From NCBI GenBank assembly GCA_030146285.1, contig JASLBZ010000037.1, forward strand, positions 1 to 11,903: a stretch of DNA of 11,903 nt, in the 5' to 3' direction. Below, one piece after another: positions 7,034 to 11,903 of this stretch. How positions within the stretch are numbered: the first letter of the stretch is position 1; each line of letters begins with the position of its first letter. A program made the translations under genes and the position numbers. The notes under the pieces are model-generated. The model did not search any database, was not told the DNA's origin, and saw nothing but the letters and a program-made list of their open reading frames with translations. The stretch comes from Neisseriaceae bacterium. Lineage in GTDB: Bacteria > Pseudomonadota > Gammaproteobacteria > Burkholderiales > Neisseriaceae.

Positions 7034-8203
7034 ATGAGTGAATTTTTATTTACTTCTGAATCAGTTTCAGAAGGGCATCCAGATAAGGTAGCTGACCAAA
7101 TTTCAGATGCCATTTTAGATGCCATTTTGACCCAAGACCCAACTGCACGCGTCGCAGCTGAGACTTTGGTGAATACTGGTTTGGCTGTATTAGCGGGCGA
7201 AGTATCAACGAGCGCCCGAGTGGATTATATTAAAGTAGCTCGCGAAACGATTCGCGAGATTGGCTACAACAATTCTGATTTGGGCTTTGATGCCAACGGT
7301 TGTGCCGTTTTGGTGTGCTATGACGAACAGTCTCCTGATATTGCCCAAGGTGTGAATGAAGGCGAAGGCATTGATTTAGACCAAGGCGCAGGCGACCAAG
7401 GTTTGATGTTTGGCTATGCATGCGATGAAACCCCAACATTGATGCCTTTTGCGATTTACTATGCACACCGTTTGATGCAGCGCCAAAGTGAAGTGCGTAA
7501 AAATGGTACTTTAAAATGGTTGCGCCCAGATGCAAAAGCACAAATTACGTGTGTTTATGACTCTGAAACAGGCCGTGTTAAACGCATTGACACCATTGTA
7601 TTGTCAACACAGCACGATGAAAATATTGAATACGATGAATTGCGTGAAGCCGTAATTGAGCACATCATTAAGCCTGTGATTCCTGCAGAGTACTTAAAAG
7701 ATGATGTGAAGTATTTGATTAACCCAACTGGTCGCTTTGTGATTGGTGGACCACAAGGCGATTGTGGTTTAACGGGTCGCAAGATTATTGTGGATACTTA
7801 TGGTGGTGCCGCACCTCATGGTGGTGGTGCATTCTCGGGTAAAGACCCAACCAAAGTAGATCGTTCTGCTGCTTATGCTTGCCGTTATGTTGCCAAAAAC
7901 ATTGTGGCAGCGGGCCTAGCAAGACAGTGTCAAATTCAAGTGTCTTATGCCATTGGTGTGGCTGAGCCAACATCGATTGCCATTGACACCTTTGGTACTG
8001 GTGAAGTATCCGAAGCCCAGTTGATTGCATTGGTGCGCAAACACTTTGATTTGCGTCCTAAAGGCATTGTGCAAATGTTGGATTTATTGCGCCCAGTGTA
8101 CAAAAAATCTGCTGCTTACGGTCACTTCGGTCGTGAAGAGCCTGGTTTTACTTGGGAGCTTACAGACAAAGCAGCGGCACTTCGTGTGGATGCAGGTTTG
8201 TAA
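7034..8203 (+). CDS. metK: S-adenosylmethionine synthase
   Basis: MetK makes S-adenosylmethionine from methionine and ATP in the cytoplasm, the methyl donor of the cell. The 389 residues are of normal bacterial length. Conserved signatures include GHPDK (14-18) near the ATP site, GAGDQGLMFGYA (118-129), the GGGAFSGKD phosphate-binding loop (263-271) and DPTKVDRSAAY directly after it. AAGG lies about seven bases before the ATG. The gene is divergent from the acyltransferases, an arrangement I associate with Neisseriaceae, and is followed by a strong bidirectional terminator 19 bases after its stop. Nothing in the sequence looks abnormal. Confidence 0.98.
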   Translation: MSEFLFTSESVSEGHPDKVADQISDAILDAILTQDPTARVAAETLVNTGLAVLAGEVSTSARVDYIKVARETIREIGYNNSDLGFDANGCAVLVCYDEQSPDIAQGVNEGEGIDLDQGAGDQGLMFGYACDETPTLMPFAIYYAHRLMQRQSEVRKNGTLKWLRPDAKAQITCVYDSETGRVKRIDTIVLSTQHDENIEYDELREAVIEHIIKPVIPAEYLKDDVKYLINPTGRFVIGGPQGDCGLTGRKIIVDTYGGAAPHGGGAFSGKDPTKVDRSAAYACRYVAKNIVAAGLARQCQIQVSYAIGVAEPTSIAIDTFGTGEVSEAQLIALVRKHFDLRPKGIVQMLDLLRPVYKKSAAYGHFGREEPGFTWELTDKAAALRVDAGL

Positions 8204-8222
8204 TTCACAAGCGCTACACAAT

Positions 8223-8252
8223 AAAAAAGCTGCCCATCGGGCAGCTTTTTTT
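8223..8252. terminator. Bidirectional terminator between metK and the DASS gene
   Basis: GCTGCCC (8229-8235) and GGGCAGC (8239-8245) form a 7-bp G+C stem around three bases. The stem is flanked by six A on the left and seven T on the right, so it can terminate metK on the plus strand and the convergent transporter gene on the minus strand. Confidence 0.9.
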
Positions 8253-8266
8253 GTTTGTCTGTATCA

Positions 8267-8301
8267 TCAAAAACACCGCCATAATATAGAGGTGTTTTTG
8301 A
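8267..8301 (-). terminator. Second hairpin after the DASS gene
   Basis: Perfect 11-bp arms TCAAAAACACC (8267-8277) and GGTGTTTTTGA (8291-8301) enclose a 13-base AT-rich loop. It begins 12 bases beyond the minus-strand stop and the arm ends in five T, so it may be the first of two tandem terminators for that gene. The long loop makes it a weaker terminator than 8223-8252. Confidence 0.45.
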
Positions 8302-8313
8302 CGCTTCGAAGGT

Positions 8314-9699
8314 TTACATCAAGAAGAAATAAGCCCATAAGCTAATTAAGAAGATGCACATAATATTCAGTACCAAACCCACGCTAATCATTTCTTTTTG
8401 TTTGATTAAACCTGTACCAAAGACAATCGCATTAGGCGGCGTGGCAACCGGCAACATGAAGGCACATGAAGCACCAACACCAATAATCAATACCAAGACC
8501 TCTTTGGGCATGCCCATTTGTGAGGCAATGGCAGCAAATACTGGTACCAACAAAGCAGCAGAAGCGGTGTTGCTTGTGAATTCAGTCAAAGCAATGATGA
8601 AGCTCGTCACCACAAAAATCACAATAAGTGGGTGGGTGTGGATAAAAGTTGTTGCCACTTGCTGACCCAATACCAAAGATGCACCTGAGTCTTTTAGCAA
8701 AGCACTTAAGGTTAAGCCGCCACCAAATAAGAATAAAACACCCCAATCGGTATTTTCAGAAACCTGTTTCCAGCTGGCCAAACCCAGAACCACCACGGCA
8801 ATAGCAGCGCACAAAGCAACCCAAGTATCTGGATTTGAAATGCCAAAATGACTTTTTAAATAATCCCCTGCAATCCATGCAATCGCAGTCACAACAAAAA
8901 CAACCAAAGCAATCACACGGGATGTTGTCCATGGAATATGTTCAGATTCAACCGTTACTTTTTGGTTTAATTTAGGACGCAATACAATGAACATGGCAAT
9001 TAGCATCATGGGTAACAATACCAACATCATTGGCAAGCCATATTTCATCCAGCCTGTGAAATCCAAGTCCAACGCTGCAGCGGCAATGGCATTTGGCGGA
9101 GAGCCTACCAAAGTACCCAAACCACCGATGCTGGCAGAGTAGGCGATGCCCAATAAAATAAAGACAAACGTATTGCGGTCTTTGGTTTGGTCCAAATGAC
9201 TTAACATACCAAGCGCCAATGGCAGCATCATGGCCGCCGTTGCGGTATTGCTAATCCACATAGACAAAAAGGCGGTCACACCAAAAATGGCCATAGTGGC
9301 AATGCCCAAATGCGAACCTGAAAGAGAAATTAACCAAAAGGCAATTTTTCGGTCCAGTTTTTGCGCATGCAAGGCAGTTGCCAAAGCGAAACCACCAAAA
9401 AACAAGAAGATAATGGGGTCGGCAAAATTGGCCAACGCTTTTTTGGTGGTCAACTCAGGAAAGCCCAGTGCAACGCCAAGCACAGGAATTAATAAGGCTG
9501 TTATGGTGATGTGAATGGCTTCGGTAAACCACAAAATCGCAATAAACAGCAACAAAGCAATGCCTTTATTCGGATTGCTGTCATAAGGCAAAACCTCATA
9601 CAGTGCAAAAGACAAAAAGGCGGCAATCAAGGTAATGATAATGCCTTTTAACACACCATTTGGCAGTGCTGTGGAAACATTAGGTTGTGAATCTGACAC
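8314..9699 (-). CDS. DASS/INDY (SLC13) family sodium-dicarboxylate symporter
   Basis: This inner-membrane transporter probably imports C4-dicarboxylates such as succinate, fumarate or malate with sodium. It has 461 residues, about the size of Vibrio cholerae VcINDY, with some 11 hydrophobic segments. Both substrate/sodium motifs of the inverted repeats are intact: SNT at 150-152 and 376-378, with the matching proline loops GSPPNAIA (199-206) and ATPPNAIVFGTG (419-430). The start is GTG; GGAG lies six bases upstream (complement of 9706-9709), and no better ATG exists nearby. Upstream lies an AT-rich gap with an inverted repeat (9759-9779) that might be an operator. The gene stands alone, convergent with metK. 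Tricarboxylate or sulfate transport is less likely but not excluded by sequence. Confidence 0.92.
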   Translation of the reverse strand: MSDSQPNVSTALPNGVLKGIIITLIAAFLSFALYEVLPYDSNPNKGIALLLFIAILWFTEAIHITITALLIPVLGVALGFPELTTKKALANFADPIIFLFFGGFALATALHAQKLDRKIAFWLISLSGSHLGIATMAIFGVTAFLSMWISNTATAAMMLPLALGMLSHLDQTKDRNTFVFILLGIAYSASIGGLGTLVGSPPNAIAAAALDLDFTGWMKYGLPMMLVLLPMMLIAMFIVLRPKLNQKVTVESEHIPWTTSRVIALVVFVVTAIAWIAGDYLKSHFGISNPDTWVALCAAIAVVVLGLASWKQVSENTDWGVLFLFGGGLTLSALLKDSGASLVLGQQVATTFIHTHPLIVIFVVTSFIIALTEFTSNTASAALLVPVFAAIASQMGMPKEVLVLIIGVGASCAFMLPVATPPNAIVFGTGLIKQKEMISVGLVLNIMCIFLISLWAYFFLM

Positions 9700-9758
9700 G
9701 ACTTTCTCCGTTGTATTGAATCTATTTTGGGTTCTTTTGTAGATGAATGAATCATTTA

Positions 9759-9779
9759 ACTCAATATATATGCTTGAGT
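9759..9779. promoter_or_regulatory. Inverted repeat, possible operator of the DASS gene
   Basis: ACTCAA (9759-9764) and TTGAGT (9774-9779) flank a nine-base AT-rich centre that contains a possible minus-strand -10 (TATATT). A dimeric regulator bound here would overlap that promoter. The arms are only 6 bp, so chance is possible. Confidence 0.3.
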
Positions 9780-10070
9780 CGTCATTAAAGTATTAAGATT
9801 AAATTATTCAGTAATAAATATTATTATTTTGGATATAAAATACATTTTTTGTTGTTTTTATTGGTATTTTTATATGTTTTTATCCCAATAATTGGAATGT
9901 CCTATTTTGAAGTTATTCTTATAGAATAGCAACTAATTTTTACCAAACAATGAGATATCTTTGCAAATAATCTTGTTGTTAGCATGTTAACGTTCTTGGC
10001 TTGAGAGGGCAATACTGATGGGTGAATTTTTCAAGTATGTGCTTGTGTGAACAAGGTACTATTTAAACAA

Positions 10071-10091
10071 CAGGCAGCCTGAAGCTGCCTG
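10071..10091 (-). terminator. DUS-containing hairpin, probable terminator of the hypothetical gene
   Basis: CAGGCAGC (10071-10078) and GCTGCCTG (10084-10091) form a perfect 8-bp stem with a five-base loop, 12 bases past the minus-strand stop at 10104. The minus-strand tail TTGTTT is moderately U-rich. Inverted uptake sequences used as terminators are well known in Neisseria; here only one copy is exact. Confidence 0.6.
10072..10083 (+). repeat. DNA uptake sequence, AG-kingDUS type
   Basis: AGGCAGCCTGAA is an exact match to the 12-mer dialect described for Kingella, as I recall it. An overlapping AAGCTGCCTGAA (10082-10093) is one base from the Simonsiella-type dialect AGGCTGCCTGAA. In Neisseriaceae these motifs mark DNA for uptake through the pilin ComP during natural transformation. 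Confidence 0.65.
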
Positions 10092-10103
10092 AAAAACAAT
10101 GAT

Positions 10104-10505
10104 TTAAATGTTTTCGTGTGGTAAGCAAAAGCCCAGTTTGGTCAGTTGTGCTTTTAGTCGCAATTCAGTACCGAGCAAATCAGGCGTTGATTGACGACGC
10201 TTTAATGCAAACCATTTTGCCAGCGTGGTAATGGTTTCTAAGGTTGCACTGTTGATTGCCTTGGGCAAGGATGTGAATTTGATTTGGTAATAAGTACGCT
10301 CATCCACGTATTGTGCTGATGATGTTGTTGGCTGCGGGGTAAGCCATTGCTGATTGTGTGCCGAATATTGGCCAATATGAACAAACTGATGCCCATCAAT
10401 ATTGGCATGAATGCCTATGATTTCAGACGCAGGTATGGTAGAAAAACGAATGTGAATATTGGTGTTAGGAAGTGCATAAGATAAAAGCGAGGCAGCTGAG
10501 GTCAT
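10104..10505 (-). CDS. Hypothetical protein, 133 residues
   Basis: I do not recognise this protein. It looks genuinely expressed: the ATG is preceded by AGGAG six bases upstream (on the minus strand), it has ordinary amino acid composition, and a hairpin follows the stop. There is no clear signal peptide or membrane helix. The N-terminal half looks beta-strand rich, with histidines and aromatics around 32-60 (GIHANIDGHQFVHIGQY). The C-terminal third (about 88-127) looks helical and basic, with WFALKRRQ and an ELRLKAQLTKLG stretch, and contains the only cysteine, in GFCLP. It is probably a soluble cytoplasmic protein. It is monocistronic and divergent from the kdsA side. Neighbours give no clear functional hint. 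Confidence 0.75.
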   Translation of the reverse strand: MTSAASLLSYALPNTNIHIRFSTIPASEIIGIHANIDGHQFVHIGQYSAHNQQWLTPQPTTSSAQYVDERTYYQIKFTSLPKAINSATLETITTLAKWFALKRRQSTPDLLGTELRLKAQLTKLGFCLPHENI

Positions 10506-10570
10506 GTAAGACTCCTGTTTTAGCTAGTTAAGGGCCGCAAGTAGGTAAATCGCCCGATAAAATATCTGCT

Positions 10571-10735
10571 GTGCAATGGATGCAAAAGCATTGGTATGAA
10601 TATAATCAGTTTGTGTGTGGGCGTCAAATTTTTTCAGCAGCACCAAGCCAACATCAGCTTACCCATGCAAGATTGTTACTGCAAACATGGTTCAAAAATG
10701 ATGCTATGGATTTGTTGGCAGTTCGCTATTGGTGA
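10571..10735 (+). CDS. Possible small protein (54 residues) or gene remnant
   Basis: An open frame runs from a GTG at 10571 to TGA at 10733-10735; the frame is open from 10532, just after an in-frame TAA. The predicted peptide has a protein-like composition (VQWMQKHWYEYNQF... ending LLAVRYW, with four tryptophans in total) and a plausible amphipathic helix in the middle (LTHARLLLQTWF). Against it, no Shine-Dalgarno lies at a suitable distance from GTG 10571 or ATG 10580. It could be a genuine small gene, the 3' end of a decayed gene, or chance. It lies divergent from the 133-residue gene and upstream of kdsA. Confidence 0.35.
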   Translation: MQWMQKHWYEYNQFVCGRQIFSAAPSQHQLTHARLLLQTWFKNDAMDLLAVRYW

Positions 10736-10744
10736 GGATAGATA

Positions 10745-10763
10745 AGGCTTCAGGCCTATTTTG
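10745..10763 (+). terminator. Weak hairpin after the small open frame
   Basis: AGGC and GCCT form a 4-bp stem around TTCAG, followed by ATTTT, ten bases after the stop at 10735. It could be a weak terminator for the small frame. The short stem makes this doubtful. Confidence 0.25.
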
Positions 10764-10807
10764 AGAATAATAGATGAAGAAGAAGGCTATTCTGCCCATA
10801 TGTTGTT

Positions 10808-10816
10808 TGTTAGAAT
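10808..10816 (+). promoter_or_regulatory. Extended -10 promoter of kdsA
   Basis: TGTTAGAAT combines the TGn extension with TAGAAT (5 of 6 to TATAAT). No good -35 lies upstream, as is common for extended -10 promoters. Transcription would start near 10823, about 25 bases before the kdsA start. Confidence 0.4.
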
Positions 10817-10847
10817 AATCTAAATTCATCAGAAAGCAGGTTTGATT

Positions 10848-11687
10848 GTGATCCAAGTACAAAATATACAAGTTGATAACCAAAAGCCATTTGTTTTATT
10901 TGGTGGCATTAATGTTCTGGAATCTTTGGACAGCACTTTAGAAGCTTGCGAAGCGTATGTCAAAGTGACCAGCGAGCTGAATATTCCACTGGTGTTTAAA
11001 GCATCATTTGACAAGGCCAATCGCTCATCGATTCACTCTTATCGTGGTGTGGGCATGCAAGAGGGCATTGAGATTTTTGCCAAGGTTAAAGAAACATTTG
11101 GTGTGCCCGTGATTACCGATGTCCATGAAATTGAACAAGTCGTGCCTGTGGCGCAAGTGGCCGATGTTTTGCAATTGCCTGCTTTTTTGGCGCGTCAAAC
11201 CGATTTGGTGGTGGCAATGGCCAAAACAGGAAAACCGATTAACGTCAAAAAACCCCAATTTTTAAGCCCATCGCAAATGGTCAATATTGTGGATAAGTTT
11301 AAAGAAGCAGGCAACGATCAGATTATGTTGTGTGAGCGCGGAAGCTGTTTTGGTTATGATAACTTGGTGGTTGATATGTTGGGTTTGGGCGTGATGAAGA
11401 AAGTCTCAAATAACGCACCGGTTATTTTTGATGTTACCCATGCTTTGCAACAACGCAACCCACTAGAACAAGCTTCCGGTGGCCGCCGTGAACAAGTATT
11501 GGATTTGGCTTTATCGGGTATGGCCACAGGTTTGGCAGGTTTGTTTTTAGAATCCCATCCCAATCCAGCACAAGCCAAATGTGACGGCCCCAGTGCGTTG
11601 CCTTTGGATTTGTTAAAACCATTTTTAGAGCGCGTTAAAGCCGTAGACGATGTGGTGAAGTCATTCGCACCACTTCAGATTGCCTAG
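10848..11687 (+). CDS. kdsA: 3-deoxy-D-manno-octulosonate 8-phosphate synthase
   Basis: KdsA condenses arabinose 5-phosphate with phosphoenolpyruvate to Kdo-8-phosphate, the committed step towards the Kdo of the lipopolysaccharide inner core. The protein has 279 residues (about 280 in Neisseria). Conserved blocks include FGGINVLES, KASFDKANRSS, VITDVHE, QLPAFLARQTDLV, KKPQFLSPSQM, CERGSCFGYDNL, DVTHALQ and SHPNPAQAKCDGPSALPL. N22 in GGINVLES marks the metal-independent class, as in the E. coli and meningococcal enzymes; metal-dependent forms carry cysteine there. The start is inferred as GTG at 10848 because AGG lies seven bases upstream. A TTG at 10842 would add two residues but is only one base from that AGG. 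An extended -10 and a terminator suggest a single-gene unit. Confidence 0.96.
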   Translation: MIQVQNIQVDNQKPFVLFGGINVLESLDSTLEACEAYVKVTSELNIPLVFKASFDKANRSSIHSYRGVGMQEGIEIFAKVKETFGVPVITDVHEIEQVVPVAQVADVLQLPAFLARQTDLVVAMAKTGKPINVKKPQFLSPSQMVNIVDKFKEAGNDQIMLCERGSCFGYDNLVVDMLGLGVMKKVSNNAPVIFDVTHALQQRNPLEQASGGRREQVLDLALSGMATGLAGLFLESHPNPAQAKCDGPSALPLDLLKPFLERVKAVDDVVKSFAPLQIA

Positions 11688-11716
11688 ATGCTGAGCAAGG
11701 GTAATCAAAGCGCAAT

Positions 11717-11746
11717 AAAAAAGCCCATCGTGTGATGGGTTTTTTT
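11717..11746. terminator. Terminator of kdsA, symmetrical
   Basis: CCCATC (11724-11729) and GATGGG (11734-11739) form a stem with loop GTGT, flanked by six A before and seven T after. It lies about 30 bases past the kdsA stop and could work in both directions. Confidence 0.88.
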
Positions 11747-11768
11747 ATAAAATTCAATTAATCATTAG

Positions 11769-11801
11769 GCCTATTAAAGCTGTGCTCTAAAGACAATAGG
11801 C
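11769..11801. repeat. Long-loop inverted repeat between kdsA and the tRNA gene
   Basis: GCCTATT (11769-11775) and AATAGGC (11795-11801) could pair across a 19-base loop. It sits between two clear terminators. No function can be assigned and it may be chance. Confidence 0.25.
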
Positions 11802-11826
11802 AAAAAAATAACCGCATATGCGGTTA
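11800..11826 (-). terminator. Terminator of the tRNA-Leu gene
   Basis: AACCGCATATGCGGTT (11810-11825) is a perfect 16-base palindrome, followed on the minus strand by ATTTTTTT. It lies 12 bases beyond the tRNA 3' end, so it should end that transcript. Confidence 0.75.
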
Positions 11827-11837
11827 AATTTTATGAA

Positions 11838-11903
11838 TGGTGCCCAGGGACGGACTCGAACCGTCACACCTTGCGGCGGGGGATTTTGAGTCCCCTGCGT
11901 CTA
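11838..11903 (-). tRNA. tRNA-Leu(CAA), 3' part
   Basis: Read on the minus strand, the sequence ends in an encoded CCA (complement of 11838-11840) after the acceptor arm CCTGGGC and discriminator A. The T arm is GACGG-TTCGAGT-CCGTC. A long variable arm (CGCCGCAAGGTG) marks a class II tRNA. The anticodon stem GGGGA/TCCCC encloses loop CTCAAAA, giving anticodon CAA (complement of 11886-11888), which reads UUG leucine codons. The D arm and 5' acceptor strand lie outside the window. Confidence 0.93.

Larger units (their letters stand above)
9700..10103. other. AT-rich gene-free interval upstream of the DASS gene
   Basis: No open frame with a credible start and ribosome site is seen on either strand. 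From about 9780 to 9960 the sequence is strongly A+T-rich with T-tracts and short palindromes (for example TATTCT/AGAATA at 9914-9928). The left end must hold the minus-strand promoter of the transporter gene; the right end holds the uptake-sequence hairpin at 10071-10091. AT-rich DNA of this kind could bind a nucleoid protein, or it could be eroded DNA. Confidence 0.4.

Noticed and set aside
8354..8665. Plus-strand open frames within the DASS transporter gene (also 9230-9514)
   Set aside because: They are antisense to conserved transporter motifs; their repetitive Ala/Lys/Thr composition reflects the reversed hydrophobic coding sequence.
10018..10050. Ten-codon frame (MGEFFKYVLV) preceded by GAGAGGG at good spacing on the plus strand
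   Set aside because: It is too short, has no amino acid run typical of a leader peptide, and no plus-strand gene follows before the opposite-strand hypothetical gene. The ribosome-site match may be chance.
1..11903. Search by eye for mobile elements, CRISPR repeats, toxin-antitoxin or defence genes
   Set aside because: No transposase, integrase, regularly spaced repeat or defence-type domain was found. Nearly all sequence is accounted for by housekeeping and envelope genes.

Overview
This 11.9 kb window looks like ordinary chromosome from a Gram-negative betaproteobacterium of the family Neisseriaceae, probably close to Kingella or a related AT-richer genus (G+C is roughly in the low 40s by eye). 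Three things point there. The KdsA and the two lipid A acyltransferases read like their Neisseria counterparts as I remember them. One acyltransferase stands next to metK. An exact AGGCAGCCTGAA, the 12-mer I know as the 'AG-kingDUS' DNA-uptake dialect, occurs at 10072-10083, with an 11/12 copy inside a gene at 6644-6655. The genus is inference.

Layout. (1) 83-3508, plus strand: a compact three-gene operon, eptA-pmrA-pmrB, encoding a lipid A phosphoethanolamine transferase followed by an OmpR-type response regulator and its histidine kinase. The order matches the pmrCAB polymyxin-resistance operon of Acinetobacter. A PmrA-box-like direct repeat lies upstream, and a strong terminator ends the unit at 3538-3573. 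(2) 3659-5140, plus strand: a single-gene unit for a GltPh-like sodium/acidic amino acid symporter with its own promoter and terminator. (3) 5173-6953, minus strand: two consecutive late lipid A acyltransferases resembling Neisseria LpxL2 and LpxL1. (4) 7034-8203, plus strand: metK, divergent from the acyltransferases and ending in a bidirectional terminator. (5) 8314-9699, minus strand: a DASS/INDY-family dicarboxylate symporter with a GTG start. (6) 9700-10103: an AT-rich gap of about 400 bases with no gene. (7) 10104-10505, minus strand: an unrecognised 133-residue protein whose downstream hairpin contains the uptake sequence. (8) 10571-10735, plus strand: a possible 54-codon gene or gene remnant. 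(9) 10848-11687, plus strand: kdsA with a probable GTG start and a terminator. (10) 11838 to the end, minus strand: the 3' part of a tRNA-Leu(CAA) gene with its own terminator.

Four enzymes act on lipopolysaccharide. KdsA makes the Kdo-8-phosphate needed for the inner core, the two acyltransferases complete the lipid A acyl chains, and EptA adds phosphoethanolamine under likely PmrAB control. The two symporters would import acidic amino acids and dicarboxylates, and MetK makes S-adenosylmethionine. I saw no insertion sequence, phage gene, CRISPR array or defence system. The most interesting signals are the self-contained pmrCAB-type operon with its palindrome-flanked regulator site, the adjacent pair of late acyltransferases, and the use of uptake-sequence DNA as a hairpin.
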